Shown piece by piece: positions 12,784 to 23,590 of a stretch of DNA of 64,000 nt. This DNA comes from Todiramphus chloris collaris (lineage: Eukaryota > Chordata > Aves > Coraciiformes > Alcedinidae). The DNA lies in contig JANVCC010000270.1 of the NCBI GenBank assembly GCA_025345505.1, positions 5,975,513 through 6,039,512 on the forward strand, written 5' to 3'. Both the position numbers and the translations under genes were made by a program. How positions within the stretch are numbered: the first letter of the stretch is position 1; the number at the start of each line of letters is the position of its first letter. Under the pieces are notes generated by a model, which was not told the origin of the DNA, made no database searches, and was given only the letters and a program-made list of their open reading frames with translations.

Positions 12784-13182
12784 TCAGGTTTCAGATAAAG
12801 GTTGGACATTTTGAACTTTGGACAAAGTGACGGGTATCTTTGATTCTCCCGGTGCCGGTGCTTTTGTGACTGGGTTTGCATGGGCTTTTACATCAGCTAT
12901 TCTCTCTTTAAATCTCTGCTGGAGGTACTTTTCTTCTTTGGAGTAACTTTTAGCAAAAGCAGACATCGTCAGGCACGCTGCCACGGTGGACCCTCCAACA
13001 CAGAACAAGATTGCTCCTGCCAGCTTGCATATATCAAGGGAACCGTTGAACTGGATGGCCCGGGTATCCACCACAATAAAATCATCTTTCCCGAGCGCTT
13101 CGATTTTCGGCGGCACAAGAAAACCCACGATGAGAACCGTTAATCCTATCAGCATAAAAGCCGTCCCGGAGATGAGTCCGAC
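12784..13182 (-). CDS. NRSN1: Neurensin-1, last coding exon (residues 64-195)
   Basis: The exon gives 132 codons plus stop, starting VGLISGTAFML and ending VQNVQPLSET. Together with the exon at 14,189-14,377 it makes 195 residues, the length known for mammalian neurensin-1. Neurensin-1 is a neuronal membrane protein of small vesicles, linked to neurite growth. Two membrane segments are visible: about residues 64-86 (GLISGTAFMLIGLTVLIVGF) and about 117-140 (LAGAILFCVGGSTVAACLTM). A basic, charged stretch KSYSKEEKYLQQRFKERIAD follows, then a proline-containing tail. The acceptor on the minus strand is a long pyrimidine run ending ttttccag at 13,183, and the intron is phase 0. No frameshift or missing segment is seen. 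Confidence 0.97.
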   Translation of the reverse strand, partial: VGLISGTAFMLIGLTVLIVGFLVPPKIEALGKDDFIVVDTRAIQFNGSLDICKLAGAILFCVGGSTVAACLTMSAFAKSYSKEEKYLQQRFKERIADVKAHANPVTKAPAPGESKIPVTLSKVQNVQPLSET

Positions 13183-14188
13183 CTGGAAAAGAAGAAGAAA
13201 GAAACAAGAAAACAAAAAAAAACCCCCACAATTAATATGCTTTTCCAGTTTTCAGCTGGTGAAGTGGTCCTAGGAGGTATTTAGCTTTTGCTGTGTCTTG
13301 TGGGTACCGTTCCATCTTCTAGGAGAAGGTTGATGTTTGTCTTTTAGGTCATAGGTGGGCCTGCTATGGAGAAACTGTCTTTTTACAACTCAAATAATCT
13401 AGTACTGACATTTCTGGAAACAATGAACTATAGATCTATATGTCTAAATAGCATTTTGTGTCCCAAGGCCACGTCAGAGAGAGGGTCAGGGTTTAACCCC
13501 AGTGCTGTGACTGGTTATTTTAGCTTTAGGTGGTGGTTGGCACCAACAGTTCAGTCCCTGCTGACAGCCTGTGTCATTTCCACCACTTGCTTCCAACTCC
13601 ATCAAATGTCATTCCTTTGCCACTGCTGTTGCCATGAACAGATCACAGAATATTTCTATATATTTCTATATTTGATGTGTGAAATCTGATTGATGCAGAC
13701 TGGCCCCGCCATCAAAGCAGAAGGTTTGGATTAGATGGCCTCACAGGCCCCTTCTAACCTCCTGGTGTTCTCCAATTCCTTCAAGTTTTCTGACCTCAAT
13801 GGAGAGCTGTGATTTTCTTGATCCCTAGGTCACCCAGTCCCAGTTACTGCTGTTAACCTCCCAGTCCTATTCCCAATAATGTTGTGGGACTATTGTGGGT
13901 GCTGAGCAGAGGTAAAATACTCTTCCAAGCTATAGGTGGGGTTTCTCAGACAGGACTTAGATGTTTCAGTGACACAGTTCCTTGTGACAGAGAAACGACA
14001 GGATCTAAAGACCTCAGAACTCCCTTAGGGGCTGATCTATCTTGCTCAGAGCACCCTGCTTTCAGCCAGATGATTATTCAGGCATCTCAAGGAAAACTGT
14101 GCTCTGGATGAATACCTAAACCCATCAGTTACACCGGAAAGCCTTGAAATGGGACTTTCTCTCTTTAGTGAACAGCAACAGGCCGTAC
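13183..14188 (-). other. NRSN1: NRSN1 intron between the two coding exons
   Basis: A phase-0 intron of 1,006 bases lies between codon 63 (AAG) and codon 64 (GTC), with donor AAG|GTACGG and acceptor ttttccag|GTC on the minus strand. It contains a short degraded CR1 tail at about 13,722-13,770. Reading through the donor gives a short alternative end (VRPVAVH), which is simply unspliced intron. Confidence 0.93.
13722..13770 (+). mobile_element. Short CR1 3'-tail relic inside the NRSN1 intron
   Basis: The words ggtttggattagatggcc and ccccttctaacctcctgg match the CR1 tail pattern (ggttggactagatgacc ... tcccttccaacct). Too little remains to assign a subfamily. Confidence 0.5.
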
Positions 14189-14377
14189 CTTCCAGAACAT
14201 AGAGCTCCACCTGCTAGGCGATCTCTGGATCTGAAAATCATCCTCATACTCCCAAATTGAAGCCGTGCAGTCCTCATAAAACTGATGCAGGTAGGACCGA
14301 ACTCCGTAGCGTTGATACCCTCCCTCGGTGCTGCCCTGCGCGTGCTTGGACCCGCAGATGTCAGCATAGGAGCTCAT
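14189..14377 (-). CDS. NRSN1: Neurensin-1, first coding exon (residues 1-63)
   Basis: The exon has 63 codons from ATG (14,377-14,375), starting MSSYADICGSKHAQGS and ending RWSSMFWK. The block GGYQRYGVRSYLHQFYEDC and the following IWEYEDDFQIQRSP are strongly conserved in neurensin-1 and lie in the N-terminal cytosolic part. The start is chosen at this ATG, not at the in-frame ATG 15 bases upstream, because the splice acceptor ttgcag at 14,387-14,392 places that upstream ATG in the intron. The ATG has A at -3, and the 5' UTR part of this exon is only 9 bases. The next gene upstream on this strand is not in the window. Confidence 0.97.
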
Positions 14378-14386
14378 CCTTCCTAC
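14378..14386 (-). other. NRSN1: 5' UTR part of the first NRSN1 coding exon
   Basis: On the minus strand the acceptor ccgttgcag is followed by gtaggaagg and then ATG. This short leader implies at least one more 5' non-coding exon upstream. Confidence 0.8.
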
Positions 14387-14817
14387 CTGCAACGGAAGGT
14401 TCCCCGGAAAGCAGATCGTTATTGATGTGGCAGGAGAGCAAAGCTGGCTACAAGCTCTCCAGGTGACACAAAGAAAAGCAACCCAGGAGAAATGTTTCCT
14501 TCCCTTTCTTCCAAACCAAGAACTGAGCCTGGTAGAGCTGGACGTGGTGGCTCAAGTCAAGCGAACCCAAGGAGCTCAGCACCACAGCACAGGCTAAAGG
14601 TGCTGCAGGGGACAGTCCCTCCCATGTCAGGGTGCCCGCTCCCCATCTTCTGCACTCAGGTGCTACTGCGTTTCCATGGAGATGGGAAAAAGCTGAATGT
14701 ATCAGGTAACAAAAGCCAGCATCCTTCAAGGGCTCGTGTTGCCTCCCATCCAGACTGCTTTGGTCAGTTAACTTGAGTTTGTGGCCTCAGGAACTTTCCA
14801 AACTGTTGGGTAAGTTT

Positions 14818-14888
14818 TTTGGGGGGTTGTTTGTTTGTTGCTTTGGCTTTTTTGTTGTTTTGGGGTGGTTTTCGGTTGGGTTTTTTCA
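14818..14888. repeat. G/T-only tract
   Basis: About 70 bases of almost pure G and T, alternating runs of G3-7 and T3-7 with TTTG words. It is low-complexity sequence with potential to form G-quadruplex on the plus strand. Confidence 0.7.
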
Positions 14889-15397
14889 TGTTTTTGCCTT
14901 AGCTTTTGAAGTGCATTGACGTAACAACGTTCCTGGCCATGAGAAACAGAGGCAAACTAAGTCCTTGAGAGATTGAAACTCTATATATCCTGTACTTAAA
15001 GACAGGATACATACAATGGAAATACCAAACTTGTGTCAAACCACTGTGCCCTTGGAGAAATCAATGCCCGGGCTCCTGCTGACTTGAATAAAATCAGAAT
15101 TCTGCCTGCTGTGAAAACTACCAACAGTGTTCCCTACTCTTTCCACTTCACGGAAGTTCTCCTGATTCTCCACAGAAAATCTGTGTTTAACTATGCAGGT
15201 CCCAGACCTGAGCTTGCTTGCATAGGTGCGATGCTACTGAATTCATTGAGGTAATACTAGCCCTTAAAAAACTTGAGCAACAGGTCACTCTCACTTAAGG
15301 TGACTGACTTTTCTCTCAAGAAGTTCAAAAAGTCTTAGTCCAAAGGGAACTATTAATCAGTACTTGCATCTGAATGTCACAGCTCAATTTATATCAG

Positions 15398-15438
15398 AGG
15401 GAAGGGAAGGGAAGGGAAGGGAAGAGAAGAAGGGAAGG
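15398..15438 (+). repeat. (GGGAA)n microsatellite
   Basis: About five GGGAA/GGAAG units followed by slightly degenerate units, a purine-only run inside the probable first intron of NRSN1. Confidence 0.9.
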
Positions 15439-18049
15439 TTTACCATGCTCATGGCAGCTAAGACATCCCAGTTTTGCAGCCCTCCAGCCCTTTGCCCTTC
15501 ATGAATGGGTGACCTTGGCTACGAAATACCCAAGTATGCAAGAAAAACAAACACTGCTGCATTTAAATTAAGCAGAAGCCAAAAGTGTCAATGGGGAATG
15601 TCAACAGCCTGAATAAAGCTCAGGGACAGAGGGGTTTGCTTTTTCCTCTTTTAATTGGGGTTTATTTATTTGATATATCTAATATGTATTTAGTTTGGGA
15701 TTCTCAATGTCTTATAATTGCAGATCTCTCTCTTGCAACTTGTAATGAGGTTTCAAGGCTCTTGGTGGAGGAGGAAGCCCATGGACTGGAGGCCACAGCA
15801 AGGGCCAGAGCTGACGCCAGGAGAGGAGATTGGGAGGGTGCTACTGGCTGAGCTTTGCAGGGCAGCACCAGGCACAGCTTCTGGCAGGAGTCCCTTCTCT
15901 AAACTCAGTACTGATTTTGCATCCCCTGCAGGCTTCCCTTTTCCACTTCAGCCACCATAAAATGTTAGGAAACCAAAGAAGTGCTCTCCAACTCTGTGGA
16001 TGGGCTTGCTGTCTGCTGATGGTGTTATCAATGCCCTGCAGAACATGCTCAAGGTGTTGGCCTTCCCAGGCTGGGCAGAGAAAAAGGCAAGGTGAATGGA
16101 GACCTTGAGACAGCAGGAAACTCCTGGGCAGCACCAGGTGAGCAGGGAGAGCCTGGTTACCCCCATGTCAGGCTGTATGTTGCTTATCTGGTGTTTCCCA
16201 CTGCAGTTTATATATTGGAAAAACCCTTTGTTGTGCTCCGTTACAATGCTGTGAGCTTTTGAACACTTCCTTTCTGAGGTACAAAATAAAACAGAGGTAT
16301 GGATGTAGGTACAGAATCTGAACTCCTGGGGGGAAATGCTGAAAGCGATGCTACTTTTATGGCCTGTTTGTTCATTTGCAAAAGAGCTCTTTTTATTCCT
16401 CTTGGGAGTCCCTCCTTCTGCTGTTTATTCCCTACCTGAAAAGAGAGGAAAATGAGTCCTCACTGCTAATAGTAAGTTCTCACTGCTACCACCATTTCTC
16501 CAACAGCAAGCTGCCACCCTACACGGACGTGCACTGAAGCATTCTCATAAAACCAGAGCTCTGCTCACCTCATGAAAATACTTTAGAGGGAGAGGATGAA
16601 GTAACAGTGTCATCTGCCACAGCTCCACCTGCCATCTCAGAAAGAGAAGCCAGAGGCCAACCAAAGCTCTACAGAGACTAGCTGCCTCAGGTATTTCCTT
16701 GGATCTTCATTCTCACACCAACCCTACCTCCTTAAACAACTTACTCTCAACTCCTCGCCAACGTATATCATTCAGGTGAGCATACTTAGCATCACATAAT
16801 GCTCAGCAAGGGAGGTATTTCTTTTCCCCCCAGGTGTAAGTGACTCCCTAAGGCCAACGTAGGGAAGGACCAGACCTAACATGACCAGACAATGTGGCAC
16901 TGCCTGTTGGCTTGCTCAAGAAAGGAGGGTGTAGTGTTTCTAACAGCTTGATGCCTGTAAGAACCACACAGCCCAGAATCACTCCTATCGCATACAGATC
17001 CTTTTTCTTTAGCAATCTAAAATTCTAATAGGTGGTTTTAGTCAGGCAGATGACCAAAATGGTAAATAAGAGCTGAGAGGTGGAACAGAAAACAAAAGAC
17101 TCATCTTTTGCTTGAGAGAGTTGTGATAGCATCAAGTAGTATGACCTTTTAAAATGGAAGTTAAAAAAGAGAAAGGAAAAGCACTGCCAGCATCATTAAT
17201 TCTTTTCAGGCACTGCATAATGTTAGTATTACTGAACATTTTCTTTATGCTCAGGCTCTTCCACACTCCTTTCCTTTGCAAAATATCTTGTCCCTGAAAG
17301 AGAAGGGAATAAGCCCTACATGAGTCACTGAAGCAGCCTGGTAATTTGGCCTAAGACGGTCTCTTTGCTCAGCTGCAATGTAAACACAATGATGTTCTTG
17401 CTCCTTACAGATGGGGCAGAGGAACGGAAGCTGTCGGATGATGGGGGGAGAAAACAGTTCTCCATAAATAAGAAGGAACTGCGCGTCACAGCGGGGAATT
17501 ACAGCGGGTGAATAAATGCTGCAGCAGCTCCGCTCTCCAGGGTTGATTCAGGTCTCACCTTCAGGGCTGAGGAGCTAAACGCTGAAATGTTGGGAAACTT
17601 TTGCTAAAAAGGGATGCTGCTACCCAAATCTGTGTTACGCGAGAGCTTGGAACGTGCATCCCGGCTGCAGGAAGGGGTTTAATCGTTTTTCAGTGAAGTT
17701 TTTCAGTGCCTAAACCCGAGGTGCCCAGGACCATGCAGGATGGATGATCACAGCTGCAGAGCGCACCCCTGCGTAGTAGCAATACCTCCCCTAGCTACTT
17801 TTGTTTCCATGGCAAAAGCTGTCCTGTTTACTTTGAGCTTTACTATTCTCCCCTCATCTGGGGAGATGTGACTGGATTGGCGAAGAGGCAGATTACAAGA
17901 TGAGCAAGCTCCAAGAAAAATGACCCAATATATTTTCCAACTGCTTCGCTTGCTTATTGAAGGGTTGGACGCATATTAAAAAAAATAAATTGTACGGACT
18001 TGGCATCTGAAAGGCAGGACACAAAAAAAAGGCTGTGCTCTTGCTCCAC

Positions 18050-19550
18050 GGCACCACAGCCGCCAAACACAAGCCACAATCGCCGCTGGGTTTGCAGAGG
18101 CGGAGTCCCCCTCTCCCTTCTCCACTTTCACAAGCTTTGCTCGTTCAGCTCCTTCCAGCCTCTGCCGACAGAGCGCCAGACCCCTGCGAAGGGCGAGTGC
18201 CGGCATAAACAGCCTGTCTGACAGCGCTCTCAGAGGCCGCCTCTCTAAAGCCTCAGCTCCCGGCCATGCCCGTGCCCAGCACTTCCCCCGCAGAGCCTGG
18301 GCCAAGCCGGGCTCGGCCTGACGCGGTCCCCCGGACTCGGCAGCAGCTCCCCGAGCCAAGGCGGCTCCCGCCCGCCCCCCCGGCAGCGGCCGCTCCCCCG
18401 AGAGCGTCTGGGGTGCCCGGCTGCCTTCCGGGGATGCGCCCTGGCCGTGCGGGGAGGGGCGGGCAGAGCCTTCTCCCGGGGAAAGGCCCCGCTGGGGGGC
18501 AGGGGCCGGAGCAGCCCCGAGAGGTCCCAGCCCCGAGAGGTCCCAGCCCCTGCGGCCAGCGGCCGCACAGGCCCGAGCGGGGTCCGGGCAGGACACGCTC
18601 TCCTCTCCATCGCCCCTTTCCCGGGAGAAGCGGAAGAACTCGGCTGCGCCCGCAGCCCGGCGGAGATCTCTGTGTCCCCCCCCCCCCGCAGTGACCGCTC
18701 CCCGAAGCGGGGCCGCCAGACCAGAGGAGACCCCGGCCCGGCCGCCCCCCGCCCTGTGCCTGCGGCGTCCCCGAGCGCAGCGCGGCAGCGCAGCCCCCTC
18801 CCGTCGCTGGGGCAGCGGGAAAGCGGCCGCTCCCGGGGGGTCGGGAGGAGAAGCCCCGGGACCCCGCTGTACACCCCTACACACGCGCACACTGCCCCCG
18901 AGGGAAGCTCAGCGCCGTACGCTGCCGCCCCTCTCCCCCCCATCATCTCGCCGACGGTCACAGGAGCCTCCGCCGTCCTCCTCGCCAAACTGCCCAGCCC
19001 AAGTTCGCCGAGCGGCAAGGAGCCGGGGCAGACGCGGTTACCTGTCCCCGCCTGCCGCTCCCCTCGGCCGGCTGAGCACCCGCGGCGGCGCTAACTGCGG
19101 CTCTCCCGCCCCGGTCCCATCTCCGCTCTGCGCCGCGCCGGCCCCAGACACCACGTATTATGTACGGCCCGGAGCGCCGCTCGCTCCCGCTCCGTGCCTG
19201 CGCACTGAGCCGCCGCCGCCACCGCCGGCAGCGGAGGGGCGCCGGGCCCCGCTCACCCCGCCGGAGGTAGCTCCCCCGGGGGTGAGGCCGGGCTGGCGGG
19301 GCTGGGCTCTCTCCGGCTGCGGGGAGGAGGGTTCCGCTGCTCGTCCGAGTCGTTCCCCCCCTCCCCTCCCCTCCCCTCCCTATCCACGTAGGCCCGCGGA
19401 TGCCACGGAGCGGCTGCCCCGGTGCCCACCGAGGTGTCTGTGCTCCCTGGGCGGTGGGCGCAGCGAGGGGCCGCGGGCAGGGTCGGTACTCGCCGCCCCC
19501 CCCTCTGTGATCAGCGCTGAAAAGACTCGGTGCTGGGTTTGTCCGGTCGA
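18050..19550. promoter_or_regulatory. NRSN1: CpG island, probable NRSN1 promoter region
   Basis: This is the only long GC-rich, CpG-rich stretch in the window, surrounded by AT-rich DNA. It contains many GC-box-like GGGCGG/CCGCCC words, a tgcctgcgcactgag segment resembling an NRF1 site near 19,196-19,210, a 12-C run at 18,676-18,687 and a CCCCT repeat at 19,355-19,381. Its place 3.7-5.2 kb upstream of the first NRSN1 coding exon fits a CpG-island promoter. Long open frames on both strands here (up to about 300 codons) come from the lack of A/T-rich stop codons and are not genes. Confidence 0.75.
19042..19135 (-). other. NRSN1: Candidate 5' non-coding exon 1 of NRSN1
   Basis: On the minus strand the CpG island contains a consensus splice donor GGGACAG|GTAACC with the exon ending at 19,042. 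About 110-120 bases upstream lies the only AT-rich word nearby (minus strand CATAATAC, about 19,155-19,165), at a distance compatible with a short first exon starting near 19,130. The 5' boundary is a guess. Confidence 0.4.
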
Positions 19551-22500
19551 GCGGATAGACATCACCGAGTGATTTATGTGCTACGAAGAATAAAGGTGCT
19601 GAGAGCTGTCAGCCGGGGAAATAAATCGATGGGCAGGAGTCCCAACGGGGCTTCGAAGAGAAGCGGAGTGAGGCTGAGGGCCAAGCGTTAGTGTCTTGGG
19701 TCTGCCCTGATAGCAACAGGTTGGTTATACAGTGGGAAAAGATTTCAAGCAAGGTTGAGGAGCTCAGGAAGCTGGTGAGGACAGAGTTAGGGAGCATGAC
19801 AAGGCACTAAGAGCCAGAGATGCCAAAACATATCCCACTAAGAGGCAACATGGAATTCCTCTAAAGAAAAAAAAAGAGAATGTAAAGGGCAAGAGTGCTA
19901 ATGAGTCATTTCAGTGCTCTGTGCTGAAATACTCACAAAAATACCGCTGCATGCAGAAAAAAATGGAAGTGCGTTAAAGCAAAATGAGGTAGCGTTAGCC
20001 AAAGGAAAAAGAGGTCTTTTTAAGGTGCTTAAATCACTAGAGTACATGAAGAAGGTGAGATTAATGATGGTGTCATTAATAGTAATGCCCAAGCTCCTTG
20101 GAAAAAAACCCTGCATTTGATGGCAACAGTCAGTTTGGGCAATTGCAAACTAGGAAGCAAAAAAAATAGCTAGAATTTAAAAAAAAAAAAAAAAGAAAAA
20201 AGCAAGTAAGGGATTACATTTAAAGGAAAAAAATGCTGCTTTCAGTGGATTTCATCCTGCCCTTCCAAAGCTGTTCTGCCTTTCTTGTTTCCTGTAGTGA
20301 GCAATGCCAGAAGGGGTTCCCCAGAGCTGAGTGGAGCTACTTCCATAGCAGGAGGTTGGGCAGTGAGCAGCATTGCAGACCCCAGCCCAAGGCAGCTGCC
20401 AAGGTAATAAGCTGACAATTATTTGGGGGAAAAAAAAAAAGTAAAACAAACCCAGGAAAATACAGTAAAGGGATAAATGAGTGAAAAGCATGATGCAGTA
20501 TCAGTCTTACAGAAGGTTTCCTGATTGATTGTCCTGTGGGACTAAAAGCAGATTTACATGTGATATCACAGGACTGAATGCTGCTTCTTCCCAGGTCAGG
20601 AAGGCATCTTCTGTAGTAAAATCAATTAATCTCCACACTTCTTTCTGTTTACAAAGCTGTTTTCTTTTTGACAAAGGGAATAAGTAAAAAGAATATGAAG
20701 TAACCTATGTTGGCCCAGTACAGTTTTGTTTCCCGACGCAGTAGCGATAGGCTCAACAAACCAGGACAAATTAGCGTTGTAGCAGCAGTGACATTTGCAG
20801 TGATACTAAAAATGATAATCTCGGGAATTGCTTTTCATGCACTTTTAGTGCGTTAGGGAAACTGTAAACTCGGTCTGAGATCAGAGCTGTTCTTGAAGTA
20901 CAGCTGAGCTTGATTATGAGAGGGGTTGAATAGAAGAGCGTAAATGTCCTACTGAGCCCGGGAACGGCAATGCAAAGATGTTTTAGAACACAAGGACATA
21001 AAGGTCATAGTGTGACTCAGGATGTGAGCTGCTCATAGGTGAGGGAATTTCCAAGTTCAAGTTTTTCCTCTATTCTCAGCTTTCATAAAACGTAGACTGT
21101 GTTTATCCTGAAGGCTTCAGCTGGGCGTGGCGTGGAGGGCAAGTGTAATATTCTACCTCAAGCTGCAGATGATGTTAACTTGTGGGGTTTTTTTTTCTCT
21201 TGTAGAGAGGGAATCCAAGGCTGATGCTTCCTTTATCTTCCACCTGCTGTGCTAAAGGTTTGTGATGGACAGTAGCGAGCATGCCGAGGAAAAAGCCCTA
21301 TATTGTCAGGAGCTTCTGTAGGTTGTGGTGTTGGTTGCCTTAGAGTTTCCAGGCTTCTGTCTTCCTGAGAGGTGATTATCTCCAGTTTGGTGAACGCAGT
21401 TTAATGAGCTTCTGGGAGCCTGTGCTGAATAGGAGAAATTACAGCTTCGGGAAAACACATTTCTCTTGCAGCACAATGCAGCAATTGCTATGAGACTCAT
21501 GTTCACTGAGTTGCAGATGCCTGTCCTTATTTGCTTAACAGCCATGGCAAGCTTCCAGAGGCTCTTCTGTTTCTTTCACGGCTTGTGGAAAGCCTTGGCC
21601 TAAATGGTTCTGCTGTAGCAACATTATTTACACTATTGCTTGTCCTTCCCTTCCCTTCCCTTCCCTGCCTGGCTCACCTTCACCTGAAGAGCAAGCCCCA
21701 TAATGCTCCCACTGAAGGAGATGAAGGAAAACCCTTCAGTTGACACAGAACCACAAGGAGCAGCCATCTAAAGGTGATCCCACCCACCCTTCCACACTTG
21801 AAAGGGCAGCAGAAGAGAGGTGGGAGAGCTCCTTCCACTGCAGAAGTGGCTGAAGAGTGCCATGAAGGAGCAGGAACTAATAGCTGCCATCTGCCCTGCT
21901 TCTGGCTTTGAGTCTGCTTCAGGGACTGTCGCTGCCATTCAGGTGGTGCCTCTATGTGGGCAGAAATACTGGGAAGGAATGGGACAAATTGACAGAGATC
22001 AGTTCAGGTCTGTAGTGCTTTTCTGGTGCCCTTTCTGCTGCCACTATGGAAGTTCAAAATGACTTAGAGGAGACTGTAAGAGGAAAAGTGACCATTTCTT
22101 ATCCCCTCTCATGTGAGATTCAGAGCAGATGCTTCTCTTAGGTTACCTGGTATCCAGACTGTTTTCTAATAGCAGAACCTGGAGGAGAAATCTATAGCAG
22201 TCACAAGTGCAGAGTCAACACAGTAGCCTAAAAGACATGACTACCTTTGTGAACTTTCTGCCTGCCTTTCTCCTGCCTGATCTGAGGTTGGTGTCCTCTT
22301 CCAGGTATTTTTGGAAAGATACCTGGTGAGACAGGCTGGTGCTGGGGCGGGCAGCCATTGCCATTTGCTGTGCATACTGACTGGAATCAAGTAGCCAGCG
22401 AGGGTTTATTATGAAGAGTATTTTATTTTTGAAAACTTCTGATGCAGAGGGTGGTTTATGAATGGAAGGGGTGCTTTTTTAAGACTCTAGAGAGAGACTA

Positions 22501-23116
22501 CCAGCTGCTCCATCCCTGTTTTATCTGAGATGATTTGCCTGTTGATGCTGTCTAGAAAGCTGTACTTGCCTACTTGTTTTTCAAATATTGCTGTATTTCC
22601 CAGTGCTTTCTTCAGAATGTTCTAGCTAGCAAAATGATTGTGTGATAATTTGTCATATTCTGCCATCACCACCTCTGTACATAGATTTGTCCTTGTCCCC
22701 TGAGCCAGAAACACAGAAGATGCTTTCTTGACAAATGAAATCATAAATCTAGGTGCTTCTTTCTATCTTACTCTGAAAATATATGGGGTAGGAATTGTTA
22801 GTTCTCTTTTTCATTCTTTTTGGTGCTGGTGAATTTGAATGTTACCATACCAGGGACTATCTGGGTGCTGTCTAATCCAAAACACACATAGACAAGTGAT
22901 TGAAGATCTGGCAACAACAGGGCATTTATATGAAGGAGTGAACATTAGCCTATGAGGGGCTGCTGGGCAAAGAAGGAGAGGCAGAAGGAATTAGAAGTAT
23001 TCCAGTGGCCCATCATCACTCAGAGACTGCCTCCATTTATTACATTTGTGTTTCCAGAGGTCAGTAAGAAACTTACTTTCATGGTTGTTTGCAGATAAGC
23101 TTTGCAGATCATAGTG
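19551..23116. other. Upstream intergenic stretch, no gene seen
   Basis: No coding or RNA gene supported. It includes a poly-A tract at 20,179-20,196, a G4T10 tract near 21,184-21,196 and a CCCTT repeat at 21,645-21,667. A divergent non-coding transcript from the CpG island is possible but nothing in the sequence proves it. Confidence 0.4.
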
Positions 23117-23590
23117 TCATAGAATCATAGGATGGTTTGGGTTGGAAGGGACCTTTAAAGGTCATCTAGTGCAACCTCCCTACAGTGAGCAGGGACATCT
23201 ACAACTAGAGCAGGGTGCTCAGAACCCAGCCTACCCTGATCTTGAATTTTTCCAGGAATGGGGCATCGAGCACCTCTCTGGGCAGCCTCTGCCAGTGTTT
23301 CATTACCCTCAGTGTAAAAGAGATTTCTTCCTCATATCTAGTCTCAATCTACTCTCTTTTAGTTTAAAACTATTACCCCCTTGTCCTATCACTACGGGCC
23401 CTGCTAGAAAGATTGCCTCCATCTTCTTGTAAGCCCCCTGTAAGTCCTGAAAGGCCACAACAAGGTCTCCCTGGAGCCTCCTCTTCTCCAGGCAGAAGAA
23501 CCACAATACTTCCAGCCTTTCCTCATCGCAGAGGTGATCCACACTCTGATCGCTTCCGTGGCCCTCCCCTAGACCTGCCCCAACAGATGC
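23117..23590 (-). mobile_element. CR1 LINE 3' fragment
   Basis: It begins on the plus strand with the reversed tail motifs catagaatcatagga followed by ggttggaagggacc, the hallmark of a CR1 3' end on the minus strand. The minus-strand translation retains the end of the CR1 ORF2 protein (words such as EKRRLQGDLVVAFQ and RLRLDMRKK) interrupted by frame breaks. It is 5'-truncated, as is usual for CR1. Confidence 0.93.

Larger units (their letters stand above)
14387..19041 (-). other. NRSN1: Probable first intron of NRSN1
   Basis: It runs from the acceptor at 14,387 to a minus-strand consensus donor CAG|GTAACC at 19,041, if that donor is used. It holds a GT-rich tract (14,818-14,888) and a GGGAA repeat (15,398-15,438). 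No coding exon or long mobile element is recognised. An extra non-coding exon within it cannot be excluded. Confidence 0.55.

Noticed and set aside
14378..14392. In-frame upstream ATG giving an N-terminal MQVGR extension of NRSN1
   Set aside because: It overlaps the splice acceptor ttgcag and would be intronic. Human NRSN1 starts MSS at the downstream ATG.
15398..15438. Regularly spaced repeats considered as a CRISPR-like array
   Set aside because: It is a plain GGGAA microsatellite without spacers, and the genome is a bird's.
17976..19572. Long open frames on both strands (up to about 300 codons) rich in P, G, A and R
   Set aside because: They lie in the CpG island, where stop codons are rare by composition. 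They overlap each other in several frames and show no domain.
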